Below are positions 9,108 to 19,996 of a stretch of 64,000 nucleotides of DNA, piece after piece. The DNA is from Gluconacetobacter tumulisoli (GTDB taxonomy: Bacteria; Pseudomonadota; Alphaproteobacteria; Acetobacterales; Acetobacteraceae): NCBI RefSeq assembly GCF_014174155.1, contig NZ_JABEQM010000001.1, forward strand, positions 62,001 through 126,000. The letters are read 5' to 3'. Below the pieces are notes generated by a model. The model was not told where the DNA came from, ran no database searches, and was given only the letters and a program-made list of their open reading frames with translations. Both the position numbers and the translations under genes were made by a program. The stretch's first letter is position 1. Every line of letters starts with the position of its first letter.

Positions 9108-11909
9108 ATGTTCGCCAGTCTTGCCCGTGCCTTGTTTGGAACTGCCAATGATCGCTCGCTCAAGGCGTTTCAGCGCCGCGTGCCGGAGATCAATGCGCTG
9201 GAGGCAGAGGTCCGTGCGCTGGATGACGGGGCGCTGGCGGCGAAGACGGCCGAATTCCGCGACCGGATCGCGGGCGGTGCATCGCTGGATTCTCTTCTGC
9301 CCGAAGCCTTCGCGGTCGCCCGCGAGGCCGCGCGCCGCGTGCTGGGCATGCGGCATTTCGACGTGCAGCTGATCGGCGGCATGGTCCTGCATGCCGGCCG
9401 GATCGCCGAGATGCGCACCGGCGAGGGCAAGACGCTGGTCGCCACCCTTGCGGTCTATCTCAGCGCGCTGTCCGGCCGGGGCGTGCATGTGGTCACGGTC
9501 AACGACTACCTCGCCCGCCGCGACGCCGAGGAAATGGGCAAGCTGTATTCCTTCCTGGGCCTGACCACCGGCGTCATCGTGCCGAACATGCCCGACGAGG
9601 AACGGCGCGCCGCCTACCAGGCCGACATCACCTACGGCACGAACAACGAGTTCGGGTTCGACTACCTGCGCGACAACATGAAGTACCGCATCGAGGACAT
9701 GGTCCAGCGGCCCTTCCACCACGCGATCGTGGACGAGGTCGATTCGATCCTGATCGACGAGGCGCGCACGCCGCTGATCATCTCCGGCCCCGCCGAGGAC
9801 AGCTCCGACCTCTATCGCTCGGTCGACGCGGTGGTGAACGAGCTGGTGAAGACGCCGGAGGCGTTCGAGAAGGACGAGAAATTCCGCTCCGTCATCCTGA
9901 CCGACGCGGGGTCCGAGCAGGTCGAGGCCATGCTGCGCGAGGCCGGGGTGCTGGTCGAGGGCGGGCTGTACGACATCCACAACGTGGCGGTGATCCATCA
10001 CGTCCAGCAGTCGCTGCGGGCGCACACGCTGTTCGCGCGCGACGTGGATTACATCGTCCGCGGCGGCAAGGTCATCATCATCGACGAGTTCACCGGCCGG
10101 ATGATGGACGGCAGGCGCTATTCCGACGGGCTGCACCAGGCGCTGGAAGCCAAGGAGCATGTCGAGATCCAGCAGGAAAACCAGACGCTGGCCTCGATCA
10201 CCTTCCAGAATTATTTCCGCCTCTATCCCAAGCTGTCGGGCATGACCGGCACCGCGATGACCGAGGCCGACGAGTTCGCCGAGATCTACAAGCTGGACGT
10301 GGTCGAGATCCCGACCAACCTGCCGGTGTCCCGCCAGGACGCGGATGACGAGGTCTATCTGACCGCCCGCGAGAAATACGACGCCGTCAGCACCCTGATC
10401 GAGGAAATCGCCAAGACGTCGCAGCCGGTCCTGGTCGGCACGACCTCGATCGAGAAGAGCGAATACCTGTCCGAGCTGCTGAACAAGCGCGGCGTGAAGC
10501 ACAGCGTCCTGAACGCCCGCTTCCACGAGATGGAGGCCACCATCGTGGCCCAGGCCGGCGCGCCGGGGGCCATCACCATCGCCACGAACATGGCCGGCCG
10601 CGGCACCGACATCAAACTGGGCGGCAATGTGGAGATGCGCATCCGCCAGGAACTGGCGGGGGTCGAGGACCCCGAGGAACGTGCCCGCCGCGAGGGCGAG
10701 ATCCGCGCCCAGGTCGCCGAATATCATGACATCGTCAAGGCGGCGGGCGGCCTGTACGTCATCGGCACCGAGCGCCATGAAAGCCGGCGCATCGACAACC
10801 AGCTTCGCGGCCGCGCCGGGCGACAGGGCGACCCGGGCAATTCGCGCTTCTTCATCTCGCTCGAAGACGATCTGATGCGGATCTTCGGGACCGAGCGGAT
10901 GGGCGGCATGCTGCAGCGCCTGGGCCTGAAGGAAGGCGAGGCGATCGTCCATCCCTGGATCAACAAGGCGCTGGAGCGTGCGCAGAAGAAGGTCGAGGCC
11001 CGCAACTTCGACATGCGCAAGAACACGCTGAAATACGACGACGTCATGAACGACCAGCGCAAGGAGGTCTATTCCCAGCGCCGGGAATACATGGCGGCCG
11101 ACGACGTGGCGGCGACGGTGCAGGACATGCGCGCCGACGTGATTCACGAGATGGTGGCCCGGCATATCCCCGAGCGCGCCTTCGCCGAACAGTGGCAGAG
11201 TGCCGAACTGGCCGAGGAAGCGCGCGCGGTCCTGGGGCTGGACCTGCCGATCGCCGACTGGGCGAAGGAAGACGGCGTGGACGGCCAGACGGTCACCGCG
11301 CGAATCGAACAGGCCGCGACAAAGGGCCAGGCGACCAAGGCCGCCAATTTCGGCCCCGCGATCATGCGCTATATCGAGAAGCAGGTGCTGCTGACCACGT
11401 TCGATTCCGTGTGGAAGGAACATCTGCTGGCGCTGGACCAGCTGCGCCAGGGCATCGGCCTGCGCGCCTATGGCCAGAAGGACCCGCTGAACGAATTCAA
11501 GCATGAGGCCTTCCAGCTCTTTACCGCCATGCTGGACGATCTGCGCCTGCGCGTGACCTCGACCATGGCGCGGGTCGAGGTGGCGCCGCCGGTGATGGAC
11601 AATCCCTTCACGGGGGTGCCGCTTCCCAGCACGCCGTTCCCCACCAACGCCCCGTTCGCCGGCATCGCGCAGTCGGGCATGGCCGAGATCCATGCCGACC
11701 CCGGGGTGCCGGGACTGGCCTCGGAACCCGCCCCCGGCCTGCTGCCGGCCCTGGGCGGGACGGCGCCGGACGTGACGATGGCGACGCCGATCGGGGCGGC
11801 GGCGATCATGCCCGACGATCCGTCCAGCTGGGGCGAAACGCCGCGCAACGCCCTGTGCCCCTGCGGGTCGGGCAAGAAATACAAGCATTGCCACGGCCGG
11901 CTGGTCTGA
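9108..11909 (+). CDS. secA: Preprotein translocase ATPase SecA
   Basis: 933 residues from the ATG at 9108 ([17 protein letters not shown]), the usual alphaproteobacterial N-terminus. The frame is open further upstream but that part has no family resemblance. Walker A is in [11 protein letters not shown], the DEAD-type box in [16 protein letters not shown], and the C-terminus carries the SEC-C zinc motif [13 protein letters not shown]. SecA drives post-translational export through SecYEG. The region before the zinc tail is Pro/Ala-rich, as often seen. Confidence 0.97.
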   Translation: MFASLARALFGTANDRSLKAFQRRVPEINALEAEVRALDDGALAAKTAEFRDRIAGGASLDSLLPEAFAVAREAARRVLGMRHFDVQLIGGMVLHAGRIAEMRTGEGKTLVATLAVYLSALSGRGVHVVTVNDYLARRDAEEMGKLYSFLGLTTGVIVPNMPDEERRAAYQADITYGTNNEFGFDYLRDNMKYRIEDMVQRPFHHAIVDEVDSILIDEARTPLIISGPAEDSSDLYRSVDAVVNELVKTPEAFEKDEKFRSVILTDAGSEQVEAMLREAGVLVEGGLYDIHNVAVIHHVQQSLRAHTLFARDVDYIVRGGKVIIIDEFTGRMMDGRRYSDGLHQALEAKEHVEIQQENQTLASITFQNYFRLYPKLSGMTGTAMTEADEFAEIYKLDVVEIPTNLPVSRQDADDEVYLTAREKYDAVSTLIEEIAKTSQPVLVGTTSIEKSEYLSELLNKRGVKHSVLNARFHEMEATIVAQAGAPGAITIATNMAGRGTDIKLGGNVEMRIRQELAGVEDPEERARREGEIRAQVAEYHDIVKAAGGLYVIGTERHESRRIDNQLRGRAGRQGDPGNSRFFISLEDDLMRIFGTERMGGMLQRLGLKEGEAIVHPWINKALERAQKKVEARNFDMRKNTLKYDDVMNDQRKEVYSQRREYMAADDVAATVQDMRADVIHEMVARHIPERAFAEQWQSAELAEEARAVLGLDLPIADWAKEDGVDGQTVTARIEQAATKGQATKAANFGPAIMRYIEKQVLLTTFDSVWKEHLLALDQLRQGIGLRAYGQKDPLNEFKHEAFQLFTAMLDDLRLRVTSTMARVEVAPPVMDNPFTGVPLPSTPFPTNAPFAGIAQSGMAEIHADPGVPGLASEPAPGLLPALGGTAPDVTMATPIGAAAIMPDDPSSWGETPRNALCPCGSGKKYKHCHGRLV

Positions 11910-11964
11910 CCGTCCGGCAGGACGATGCCTGCACGGACCACCGGTACACGGGATAAGAGCGCAT

Positions 11965-11982
11965 GATCGGGCACGCCCGATC
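11965..11982. other. Inverted repeat between secA and yebC
   Basis: GATCGGGC-AC-GCCCGATC, 8-bp arms, in the 115-bp gap between secA and yebC. There is no T-tract, so it may be an operator or an RNA processing hairpin rather than an intrinsic terminator. Confidence 0.4.
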
Positions 11983-12024
11983 GCACCGCGCCCAGGGATT
12001 GAAGACGAAGGTTAGAGACGAACG

Positions 12025-12774
12025 ATGGCGGGTCATTCCCAGTTCAAGAACATCATGCACCGCAAGGGCGCGCAGGACGCGCGGCGGGCCCGGCAATTCG
12101 CCAAGGTGATCCGCGAGATCACGGTCGCCGCGCGGTCCGGCCTGCCGGATCCGGCGTCCAACCCGCGCCTGCGCGCCGCGATCTCGGCGGCGCGCGAGGT
12201 CAACATGCCCAAGGACACGGTCGAGCGCGCGATCAAGAAGGCCACCGGCGCCGGTGGCGGCGACGATTACATCGAGGTCCGCTACGAGGGCTACGGCCCG
12301 GCCGGCGTCGCGGTGATCGTCGAGGCCCTGACCGACAACCGCAACCGCACCGCGTCGGACGTGCGGGCCGCGTTCTCCAAGCATGGCGGGTCGCTGGGCG
12401 AGACCAATTCGGTGTCCTTCATGTTCACCCGGCTGGGCGTCGTGACCTATCCGGCATCCGTCGCCAGCGAGGACGAGATGCTGGAGGCCGCGATCGAGGC
12501 CGGGGCCGAGAACGTGGAATCATCGGACGAGACGCACGAAATCACCTGCCCCGTCGAATCGTTCTTCGCCGTGCGCGACGCGCTGGAGGCCCGTTTCGGC
12601 GAGCCCGCCAGCGCCCGGCTGGACTGGCGCCCGGGCACCGTCGTCACCCTGGACGAGGACAAGGGGCGCAGCCTGCTGAAGCTGGTGGACGTGCTGGAGG
12701 AGAATGACGACGTGCAGGCGGTGTACGCGAATTTCGACCTGCCCGACGACGTGGCCGAGAGGCTTTCGGCCTGA
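12025..12774 (+). CDS. yebC: YebC/PmpR family protein
   Basis: 249 residues starting [27 protein letters not shown], the family signature, with the long acidic middle and C-terminal domains in normal order. YebC proteins were annotated as DNA-binding regulators and several are now linked to relief of ribosome stalling; which applies here is unknown. It lies 8 bp upstream of ruvC and is conserved next to ruvCAB in many proteobacteria. Confidence 0.93.
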   Translation: MAGHSQFKNIMHRKGAQDARRARQFAKVIREITVAARSGLPDPASNPRLRAAISAAREVNMPKDTVERAIKKATGAGGGDDYIEVRYEGYGPAGVAVIVEALTDNRNRTASDVRAAFSKHGGSLGETNSVSFMFTRLGVVTYPASVASEDEMLEAAIEAGAENVESSDETHEITCPVESFFAVRDALEARFGEPASARLDWRPGTVVTLDEDKGRSLLKLVDVLEENDDVQAVYANFDLPDDVAERLSA

Positions 12775-12782
12775 CCGCCCGC

Positions 12783-13289
12783 ATGGTCCGGCTGCTGGGC
12801 ATCGATCCGGGCCTGCGCTTCACGGGCTGGGGCATCGTCGATGTCGACGGCAACCGGCTGTGCCATGTCGCCGACGGGGTGATCGCGACCGATGGCGACA
12901 GCCCGGTCCCCGAGCGGCTGCGCCTGCTGCATGACGCCTTGCTGGCGCTGGTGCAGGCCCACCGCCCGCAGGAGGCGGCGGTCGAGGAAACCTATGTCAA
13001 CCGCAACGGGTCCTCGACGCTGAAGCTGGGTTATGCGCGCGGGGTCGCCCTGCTGGTGCCGGCGCTGGCCGGGATCGCGGTTTCCGAATACGGTGCGATG
13101 GCGGTGAAGCGGGCGGTGGTCGGCACCGGCGCCGCCAGCAAGGACCAGGTGGGAATGATGGTGCGCCGCCTGCTGCCCGGGGCCACGATCCGCCGGGCCG
13201 ACGCGTCGGACGCGCTGGCGGTCGCGATCTGCCACGCGCATCACCGCGCCAGCGCCCTGCGCGTGATGGCCGGGACGCGCATGGCATGA
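12783..13289 (+). CDS. ruvC: Holliday junction resolvase RuvC
   Basis: 168 residues. It begins MVRLLGIDPGLRFTGWG with the first catalytic Asp, continues with VEETYVNRN, and ends with the paired acidic residues in RRADASDALAVAICHAH. RuvC cuts Holliday junctions in concert with RuvAB. Its stop overlaps the ruvA start by 4 nt. Confidence 0.96.
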   Translation: MVRLLGIDPGLRFTGWGIVDVDGNRLCHVADGVIATDGDSPVPERLRLLHDALLALVQAHRPQEAAVEETYVNRNGSSTLKLGYARGVALLVPALAGIAVSEYGAMAVKRAVVGTGAASKDQVGMMVRRLLPGATIRRADASDALAVAICHAHHRASALRVMAGTRMA

Positions 13290-13888
13290 TCGCGCACCTG
13301 ACGGGCCTGGTCAGCCAGGTGGAGGCCGATCGCTGCGTCGTGGACGTCAATGGCGTCGGCTACCTGGTCCAGGCCTCGACCCGCACGCTGTCCGTCCTGC
13401 CCCGCCCGCCCGAGACGACGCGGGTCCTGGTCGAGACCGTGGTGCGCGAGGACGCGTTCCTGCTGTACGGGTTTGCCGAAAGCGCCGAACGCGAATGGTT
13501 CCGCCTGCTGACGACGGTGCAGGGCGTGGGGGCGAAGGTGGCGCTGGCCATCCTGTCGTCCCTGTCGCCGGCCGAGCTGATCGCGGTGATCGCCTCGGCC
13601 GACAAGGGCAGCCTGACCCGCGCGCCCGGCGTCGGCGCGCGGCTGGCCGAGCGGATCCTGACCGAACTGCGCGACAAGACGGGGCGGATGCCGGCGGGCC
13701 CGGGGATCGCGATGCCGGTCCAGGCGGCCGGTGGCGGGGTCGAGGCCGATGCGCTGCTGGCGCTGGCGGGCCTGGGATTCCGGCGTGTCGAGGCCCAGCC
13801 GGTGGTGGCGCGGATCGTCGCCCGGCTGGACAATAAGGCGGATCTCGACGTCGTGATCCGCGAAAGCCTGCGGGAGCTGGCGCGATGA
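13286..13888 (+). CDS. ruvA: Holliday junction DNA helicase subunit RuvA
   Basis: 200 residues with the N-terminal OB-fold ([28 protein letters not shown]), helix-hairpin-helix segments ([32 protein letters not shown]), and a C-terminal domain III that contacts RuvB. It forms the tetramer that holds the four-way junction. ATGA overlaps exist at both ends, with ruvC and ruvB, so the three are translationally coupled. Confidence 0.96.
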   Translation: MIAHLTGLVSQVEADRCVVDVNGVGYLVQASTRTLSVLPRPPETTRVLVETVVREDAFLLYGFAESAEREWFRLLTTVQGVGAKVALAILSSLSPAELIAVIASADKGSLTRAPGVGARLAERILTELRDKTGRMPAGPGIAMPVQAAGGGVEADALLALAGLGFRRVEAQPVVARIVARLDNKADLDVVIRESLRELAR

Positions 13889-14937
13889 CCGATACGCCGC
13901 AACGCACGGTCGACGCCGCACGCGGCGCGGAGGACGCGGCCGAGGCCACGCTGCGTCCCCAGACCCTGGACGATTTCACCGGCCAGAAGGCCAGCCGCGA
14001 GAATCTGGCGATCTTCATCGCCGCCGCCCGCAAGCGCGGCGAGGCGATGGACCATGTGCTGCTGCACGGCCCGCCGGGCCTGGGCAAGACCACCCTGGCG
14101 CAGATCGTGGCGCGGGAACTGGGCGTGGGGTTTCGCGCGACCTCCGGCCCGGTGATCCAGCGGGCGGGCGACCTGGCGGCGATCCTGACCAACCTGCAGC
14201 CGCGCGACGTGCTGTTCATCGACGAGATCCACCGCCTGCAGCCCGCCATCGAGGAGGTGCTGTATCCGGCGATGGAGGATTTCCAGCTGGACCTGATCAT
14301 CGGCGAGGGGCCGGCCGCGCGGTCGGTGCGCATCGACCTCTCGCCTTTCACCCTGGTGGCGGCGACGACGCGGGCGGGGCTGCTGGCGACGCCGCTGCGC
14401 GACCGGTTCGGCATCCCGCTGCGCCTGGTGTTCTACACGGCCGAGGAGTTGCGCCTGATCGTCTCGCGCGGGGCGCAGAAGCTGCAGTTCGACCTGACGC
14501 CCGAGGGAGCCGAGGAAATCGCCCGCCGGTCGCGCGGCACGCCGCGCATCGCCGGCCGCCTGCTGCGCCGGGTGCGCGATTTCGCGTCCGTCGGGCGGCC
14601 GTCGGCCGGACCGGTGGACCGGGCCATGGCCGACGCCGCCCTGTCGCGGCTGGAGGTCGATTCGCTAGGGCTGGACGGGATGGACCGGCGCTATCTGCGC
14701 CGCATCGCCGAATATCATCATGGCGGCCCGGTGGGGGTGGAAACGCTGGCCGCCGCCCTGGCCGAGGCCCGCGACACGATCGAGGACGTGGTCGAACCCT
14801 ACCTGATCCAGGAAGGGCTGGTGCTGCGGACCAGCCGCGGCCGGATGCTGGGCGAGCGAGGCTGGCGCCACCTGGGACTGGTCCCGCCGGCGGCGGTCCC
14901 CGGCCAGGGCGACCTGTTGCGAGAGGACGACGCATGA
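13885..14937 (+). CDS. ruvB: Holliday junction DNA helicase motor RuvB
   Basis: 350 residues, an AAA+ ATPase. Walker A is [15 protein letters not shown], Walker B is LFIDEIHRL, sensor 1 lies in [19 protein letters not shown], and the C-terminal winged helix ends in [17 protein letters not shown]. It drives branch migration with RuvA. Its stop codon overlaps the ybgC start by 4 nt, joining recombination genes to the Tol-Pal block. Confidence 0.97.
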   Translation: MTDTPQRTVDAARGAEDAAEATLRPQTLDDFTGQKASRENLAIFIAAARKRGEAMDHVLLHGPPGLGKTTLAQIVARELGVGFRATSGPVIQRAGDLAAILTNLQPRDVLFIDEIHRLQPAIEEVLYPAMEDFQLDLIIGEGPAARSVRIDLSPFTLVAATTRAGLLATPLRDRFGIPLRLVFYTAEELRLIVSRGAQKLQFDLTPEGAEEIARRSRGTPRIAGRLLRRVRDFASVGRPSAGPVDRAMADAALSRLEVDSLGLDGMDRRYLRRIAEYHHGGPVGVETLAAALAEARDTIEDVVEPYLIQEGLVLRTSRGRMLGERGWRHLGLVPPAAVPGQGDLLREDDA

Positions 14938-15338
14938 GGCACGGCATCACGTTCCGGATCTATTACGAGGACACCGATGCCGGCGGCGTCGTCTACCACG
15001 CCCGCTACCTCGCCTTCGCCGAACGCGCGCGGACCGAGGCGATCCGCGGCCTGGGCCAGCCGGTTTCCGCCCTGCTGGAGGACTACGGGCTGGCCTTCGT
15101 CGTGCAGCACGCGGCCATCGGGTACCGCCAGTCGCTGCGCCTGGACGATCTGGTGACCGTCACCACGCGCCTGACCGAACTGGGCTCGGCCAGCTGCCGC
15201 CTGGAACAGCTGTTCCTGCTGGGCCGGACACGATGCGCCGAAATGGATATCCGCCTGGCCTGCATCCGCGTCTCCGACGGCCGGCCTGCCCGATTTCCGC
15301 CGTTATGGCGTGATCTTCTGGGCGGACTGGTGGACTGA
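14934..15338 (+). CDS. ybgC: Tol-Pal associated acyl-CoA thioesterase
   Basis: 134 residues with a hot-dog fold and the 4-hydroxybenzoyl-CoA thioesterase-type active site [24 protein letters not shown], where Asp is the catalytic residue. YbgC acts on acyl-CoA or acyl carrier protein and is the conserved first gene of tol-pal operons. About 170 bp separate it from tolQ, so tolQ may also have its own promoter. Confidence 0.93.
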   Translation: MRHGITFRIYYEDTDAGGVVYHARYLAFAERARTEAIRGLGQPVSALLEDYGLAFVVQHAAIGYRQSLRLDDLVTVTTRLTELGSASCRLEQLFLLGRTRCAEMDIRLACIRVSDGRPARFPPLWRDLLGGLVD

Positions 15339-15508
15339 CGGGACCGGGGCGACAATTCTTCGTCCCGCCATGGGGAACAGCGGCGGGGGTGCTTCTGCTT
15401 TCCTGCGGAAGCCTATAAGGAACGCACTGGAGTGCAGTGTCAGACTGCCCCGCGCGGCGGTCGGAATCGCGATCACGCGGCTGCGGGCAGAAGGTGCAGG
15501 AGGCGTTT

Positions 15509-16228
15509 TTGGACCAAGCGGTTAACGCGGCGAATCTGGGCGCGGCTGCGGCCGGCGGTTTGTCGCTCTGGAGTCTGTTCCTACACGCGGCGATCGTCGT
15601 CAAACTGGTGATGATCGGCCTGGTGCTCAGCAGCATCGTCGTGTGGGGCATCATCTTCGACAAGATCGTGACCTTGCGGCGCGTCAACCGCCAGGCTTCG
15701 GAATTCGAGGACCGGTTCTGGTCGGGCGGCAGCCTGGACGATCTGTACGAATCCGACGGCGCCAAGCCGCAGCATCCGCTGGCGGCGGTATTCGGGGCCG
15801 CCATGGGCGAATGGCGCCGCTCGGCGCGGATCGCCGGCGTCGACCTGGCCCGCGGCGGCGTGCAGGAACGCGTGGACCGCGCCATGACCATCACCATCAC
15901 GCGTGAGATGGAACGGCTGGGCCGCTGGATGATCTTCCTGGCCACCATCGGGCCGGTGGCGCCGTTCATCGGCCTGTTCGGGACGGTATGGGGCATCATG
16001 CACGCCTTCGGGGCGATCGCGGCGATGCACAACACCAACCTGGCCGTCGTCGCTCCCGGCATTTCCGAGGCGCTGTTCGCCACCGCCATCGGCCTTGTGA
16101 CCGCGATCCCGGCCGTGATCGCCTATAACGTCATCAACAACAGCCTGGCGCTGTTCGAGGACCGGCTGGGCGCGTTCGGCACCGAGTTCGCCGCCATCCT
16201 GTCGCGCCAGTCCGAGGAAAGGGGCTGA
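15509..16228 (+). CDS. tolQ: Tol-Pal system proton channel subunit TolQ
   Basis: 239 residues from a TTG start at 15509, chosen because AGGAGG lies five bases upstream and the protein then begins DQAVNAANLGAAAAGG as in relatives. An upstream in-frame extension (residues of no family resemblance) is rejected. Three membrane segments are visible, with the MotA/ExbB core around TIGPVAPFIGLFGTVWGIM. With TolR it forms the proton-powered motor of envelope constriction. Confidence 0.93.
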   Translation: MDQAVNAANLGAAAAGGLSLWSLFLHAAIVVKLVMIGLVLSSIVVWGIIFDKIVTLRRVNRQASEFEDRFWSGGSLDDLYESDGAKPQHPLAAVFGAAMGEWRRSARIAGVDLARGGVQERVDRAMTITITREMERLGRWMIFLATIGPVAPFIGLFGTVWGIMHAFGAIAAMHNTNLAVVAPGISEALFATAIGLVTAIPAVIAYNVINNSLALFEDRLGAFGTEFAAILSRQSEERG

Positions 16229-16231
16229 ACC

Positions 16232-16675
<444 letters not shown>

Positions 16676-16707
16676 TCGCCCGTTCGCCGGGTAGGAGCAT
16701 CACCGTC

Positions 16708-17700
16708 GTGGTTCAGCCGCGTCGTTCCGAAATCATTCTGATGCGGCGGTCGGTCCTGGTGTCCGGCTGCGCCCATGTCGCGCTGCTGCTGGCGGTGCTG
16801 CTGGGGCTGCCGTCGCCCATTCCGCCCGAACCGCCTCCGCCGCCGACGGTGGAGATGGAATTCACCGCGTCCGACAGCGGCGGCGCGCCCCACAAGGCGG
16901 ACAAGCCGGCACCCAAGCCCGCGCCGGCCCCGGCCCCTGTCCCGCAGGAGGCCCCGCCCGCCCCCACTCCGCCGGAAAAGGCCCCGCCCGAGGAGGCACC
17001 GCCCCCGCCGCCGCCGCCCCCGCCCGTGCCGCCGCCGCCGGAGACGCCGCCGGTGAAGCTGCCCGACACCCCGGTTCCGCCCAAGGTGGAGCAGCCGTCG
17101 CCCGACGCCGTGAAGGCGCCGCCGACGCCGCCGTCCCCGCCGGTGCCGTCGCACGCCGTGGCCCCGCCCTCGCCGCAGCCGGAACCCAATGCGCTGCCGC
17201 AGACGCAGCAGTTCTCGCACGTCACGCAGCCCAACCCGACGAAGAAGGCGGTGCCGGACACCCATTCCCTGCTGGCGACGCTGGATGCGTTCCGCGCCGA
17301 CCAGAAGCAGACCCATCCGCCCAAGGCGCGCGCGAATCCGCTGCAGGGCGGCGCGCCCGAGGGCGGCGGCACCCCGGACGGCGACATCACCAGCGCGCTG
17401 AACGCCGCCGACCAGAAGGCGATCGGCAACGCGGTGCGCCGCTGTTATTCCGAGGACACGGCGGCCCGCAATTATGCCCAATTCGTGGCCCATCTGGTCG
17501 TGACGGTGGATTCGACCGGCATGGCGCGCCTGGTGCAGTTCGCCCCGGAAACCCAGGCACGGGTGGATGGCGATCCGTCCTATCGCGCCCTGGCGGAACG
17601 GGCGCGTGCCGCAGTGCTCAGCCCGACCTGCGCGCAGCTGCCGTTGCCGAAGAATTTGCTGGGACAGACACGACAATTGAAATTCGTTTTCCGCCCATGA
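16708..17700 (+). CDS. tolA: TolA/TonB-type energy transducer
   Basis: 330 residues from a GTG start preceded by GTAGGAG. One N-terminal transmembrane helix (SGCAHVALLLAVLLGL) is followed by an extended Pro/Ala/Lys-rich region (about 35-180) that should span the periplasm, and a C-terminal domain with two Cys (RRCYSE, SPTCAQ) as in TolA domain III. The poly-proline tract makes it look TonB-like, but its place between tolR and tolB identifies it as TolA. It overlaps tolB by 4 nt. Confidence 0.9.
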   Translation: MVQPRRSEIILMRRSVLVSGCAHVALLLAVLLGLPSPIPPEPPPPPTVEMEFTASDSGGAPHKADKPAPKPAPAPAPVPQEAPPAPTPPEKAPPEEAPPPPPPPPPVPPPPETPPVKLPDTPVPPKVEQPSPDAVKAPPTPPSPPVPSHAVAPPSPQPEPNALPQTQQFSHVTQPNPTKKAVPDTHSLLATLDAFRADQKQTHPPKARANPLQGGAPEGGGTPDGDITSALNAADQKAIGNAVRRCYSEDTAARNYAQFVAHLVVTVDSTGMARLVQFAPETQARVDGDPSYRALAERARAAVLSPTCAQLPLPKNLLGQTRQLKFVFRP

Positions 17701-19109
17701 AGAAACGACAGATCACCATGTGGCGGGCCGAGGAGAAGAACCCCATGCGTCCGAATGATTTTCCGATGATTTCCGATGTGGATGCATCGCTGCTGGCCAG
17801 CGCCTTCGGCCGCCGCGGCCTGATCGGCGCGGGCATTGCCGGCGGCCTCCTGTCTTCGCCGCTGGCGGCCCTGGCGCAGGGGGCGCCCGCGCCCGGCGCC
17901 GCCGAGATCACGGTGGACCAGGCGCGTTCGGAACCGATTCCCATCGTGATTCCGGCGCTGGGCGGCGATTTCGGGCAGCAGGTCAGCGACGTGGTGTCGT
18001 CCGACCTGGGGAATTGCGGCCTGTTCCGTCCCATCGCGGGTACGCTGCCGGTCGGCGTGCCGGATTTCGGCACCTACAAATCGCTGGGCGCCCGCGCGCT
18101 GGTCAGCGGGACGGCCACGGCCAGCGGCGGCGCGCTGCGTGTGGAATTCCGCCTGTGGGACGTGCTGACGGGGACGCAGATCCAGGGCACCGCCTATACC
18201 GCGGCGGCGGCCGACGTCCGCAAGATCGCGCATATCATCTCCGACGTGATCTATGAGCGCATGCTGGGCGAGAAGGGCTATTTCAACACCCGCATTGCCT
18301 ATATCGCGCGGTCGGGCCCGCGCGCGCACCAGACGACGCGCCTGGCGATCATGGACCAGGACGGGGCCAACAGCCATTACCTGTCGGGCGGCCAGTGGCT
18401 GACCCTGACGCCGCGCTTCAGCCCGACCAGCGACCAGCTGGCATTCATGTCCTATGCCAATAATCGTCCGCGGGTTTACATGCTCAACCTCGCGACCGGG
18501 CGGCAGCAGCTGCTGGGCGATTTCGAGGGGATTTCCTTCGCCCCGCGCTTCGCCCCGGACGGGCGGTCGGTCATCCTGTCGGCGACGCGCGGCGCCGGGT
18601 CCGACATCTTCACCGTGGACCTGGTGACCCGGGCCAAGCGGCAATTGACCAGTTCCGGCGCGATCGACACCAGCCCGTGCTACAGCCCCGACGGATCGCA
18701 GATCGTCTTCAATTCGGACCGCGGCGGCATCCCGCAGCTTTATATCATGAGTGCGGGCGGCGGCGCGGCGAAGCGGATTTCCTATGGCAGCGGAACCTAT
18801 GGCTCGCCCGTCTGGTCACCGCGCGGCGACCTGATCGCGTTCACCCGAATCGCCAACGGCAGCTTCTCGCTGGGCGTGATGGCACCGGACGGCACGGGCG
18901 AGCGGATTATGACGCAGGGCTTCACGGTCGAAAGCCCGTCCTTCTGCCCGAACGGACGGGTCCTGGCCTTCTGCCGCCAGACGGCGGCCGGGGCCGGCGG
19001 GGCCGGGTTCTCGTCGGGGATCAGCACCGTCGACATCACCGGATTTCACGAACGCGCGATCCCCGTGGGTGGCGCGTCGGACCCGGCCTGGTCGCCGCTG
19101 AACGGTTAA
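17697..19109 (+). CDS. tolB: Tol-Pal system beta-propeller protein TolB
   Basis: 470 residues. The chosen ATG overlaps the tolA stop (ATGA). The N-terminus has an RRGLIGAGIAGG export segment ending LAALAQ. An N-terminal alpha/beta domain is followed by a WD40-like propeller with repeated PRFSPTSDQLAFMS, PRFAPDGRSVILSA, PCYSPDGSQIVFNS blades. TolB sits in the periplasm and links Pal to TolA. Confidence 0.96.
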   Translation: MKKRQITMWRAEEKNPMRPNDFPMISDVDASLLASAFGRRGLIGAGIAGGLLSSPLAALAQGAPAPGAAEITVDQARSEPIPIVIPALGGDFGQQVSDVVSSDLGNCGLFRPIAGTLPVGVPDFGTYKSLGARALVSGTATASGGALRVEFRLWDVLTGTQIQGTAYTAAAADVRKIAHIISDVIYERMLGEKGYFNTRIAYIARSGPRAHQTTRLAIMDQDGANSHYLSGGQWLTLTPRFSPTSDQLAFMSYANNRPRVYMLNLATGRQQLLGDFEGISFAPRFAPDGRSVILSATRGAGSDIFTVDLVTRAKRQLTSSGAIDTSPCYSPDGSQIVFNSDRGGIPQLYIMSAGGGAAKRISYGSGTYGSPVWSPRGDLIAFTRIANGSFSLGVMAPDGTGERIMTQGFTVESPSFCPNGRVLAFCRQTAAGAGGAGFSSGISTVDITGFHERAIPVGGASDPAWSPLNG

Positions 19110-19126
19110 ACATTCAAGACATTCAA

Positions 19127-19160
19127 GACCGGAAAGGCACTCTACTGTGCTTTTCCGGTC
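19127..19160 (+). other. Stem-loop between tolB and pal
   Basis: A 14-bp stem (GACCGGAAAGGCAC paired to GTGCTTTTCCGGTC, one G-U wobble) with loop TCTACT, 18 bp after tolB. No U-tract follows, so it may be an mRNA-stabilising or partial termination structure that sets the tolB:pal ratio. A tandem direct repeat CATTCAAGA-CATTCAAGA lies just before it. Confidence 0.5.
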
Positions 19161-19328
19161 GATACGAAAACAAGATGACGGGTATGTGTTCCGGACACCT
19201 TGACGATTAGTCATGTCTGGCGCTAACGGGCAACTGGTCTCCAGTGTTCGCAACGTTCTGTCGCCCGGTTGTTGGCGGAACAAAACGAGTGTCGGGACCA
19301 GAGACTTTACCCGGCAACTTAATCATAT

Positions 19329-19346
19329 GGTTCCAATAAGGGAACC
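19329..19346 (+). promoter_or_regulatory. Dyad just upstream of the pal ribosome site
   Basis: GGTTCC-AATAAG-GGAACC, a perfect 6-bp dyad about 20 bases before the pal ATG. It could be an operator or a 5'-UTR hairpin; the sequence alone cannot tell. Confidence 0.35.
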
Positions 19347-19365
19347 GATCTCAGGATCAAAAAGA

Positions 19366-19845
19366 ATGAGACTGAAGCTTCTTGGTGCGCTTGGCATGGC
19401 CGTGCTTCTGGCGGCGTGCTCTGGTGACAACTCGGACAAGGGCGCAACGACCGGAACCGGCGCCGCCGCGCAGAGCACTGGCGTCACGCCCGGCAGCGAA
19501 GCCGACCTGGTTGCCAATGTCGGTGATCGCGTGTTCTTCGACCTGAACAAGAACAACCTGTCCACCGAAGCCCAGGCGACGCTCGACCGTCAGGCCGCCT
19601 GGCTGGCCAAGTATCCGCAGGTGACGATCCAGGTTGCCGGCAATTGCGACGACCGCGGCACCGAGGAATACAACATCGCCCTGGGCGAGCGCCGCGCCAA
19701 CGCCGCGCGCGACTACCTGGTGGCGAAGGGCGTTGCCGCCTCGCGCATCACCACGATCTCCTACGGCAAGGATCGTCCGACGGCGACGGGCGATGACGAG
19801 CAGTCGTGGGCCCAGAACCGTAACGCGATTACTTCGGTTCGCTGA
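19366..19845 (+). CDS. pal: Peptidoglycan-associated lipoprotein Pal
   Basis: 159 residues from the ATG at 19366, which gives a proper lipoprotein signal (MRLKLLGALGMAVLLAAC) with lipobox LAAC. The OmpA-like domain follows (DRVFFDLNKNNLSTEAQATLDRQ, then VTIQVAGNCDDRGTEEYNIALGERRA), including the Asp/Arg residues that bind peptidoglycan. Pal anchors the outer membrane and interacts with TolB. An upstream extension in the same frame lacks a signal and is rejected. Confidence 0.96.
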   Translation: MRLKLLGALGMAVLLAACSGDNSDKGATTGTGAAAQSTGVTPGSEADLVANVGDRVFFDLNKNNLSTEAQATLDRQAAWLAKYPQVTIQVAGNCDDRGTEEYNIALGERRANAARDYLVAKGVAASRITTISYGKDRPTATGDDEQSWAQNRNAITSVR

Positions 19846-19878
19846 TCCGGCCTGCCGGATCTTTTCGGACCCGGATGG

Positions 19879-19917
19879 AACCGGCCAGGCGCTTATCGCC
19901 TGGCCGGTTTTGTTTTA
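19879..19917 (+). terminator. Intrinsic terminator after pal
   Basis: A 13-bp perfect stem (AACCGGCCAGGCG / CGCCTGGCCGGTT) with loop CTTAT, followed by a TTTTGTTTT tract. It lies 34 bp after the pal stop and is the clearest intrinsic terminator on the plus strand in this block. Confidence 0.9.
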
Positions 19918-19996
19918 GGTAAGGGGCAGGACGCGTGGTGGGTCCCCTGGGACCGCCATCCGAAAAGCTCTGCCGTCTTGCAAGGGAAATCCGTTC

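Noticed and set aside
9018-11894. A minus-strand open frame of 958 codons antisense to secA
   Set aside because: SecA motifs are complete on the plus strand; the antisense product has no family features.
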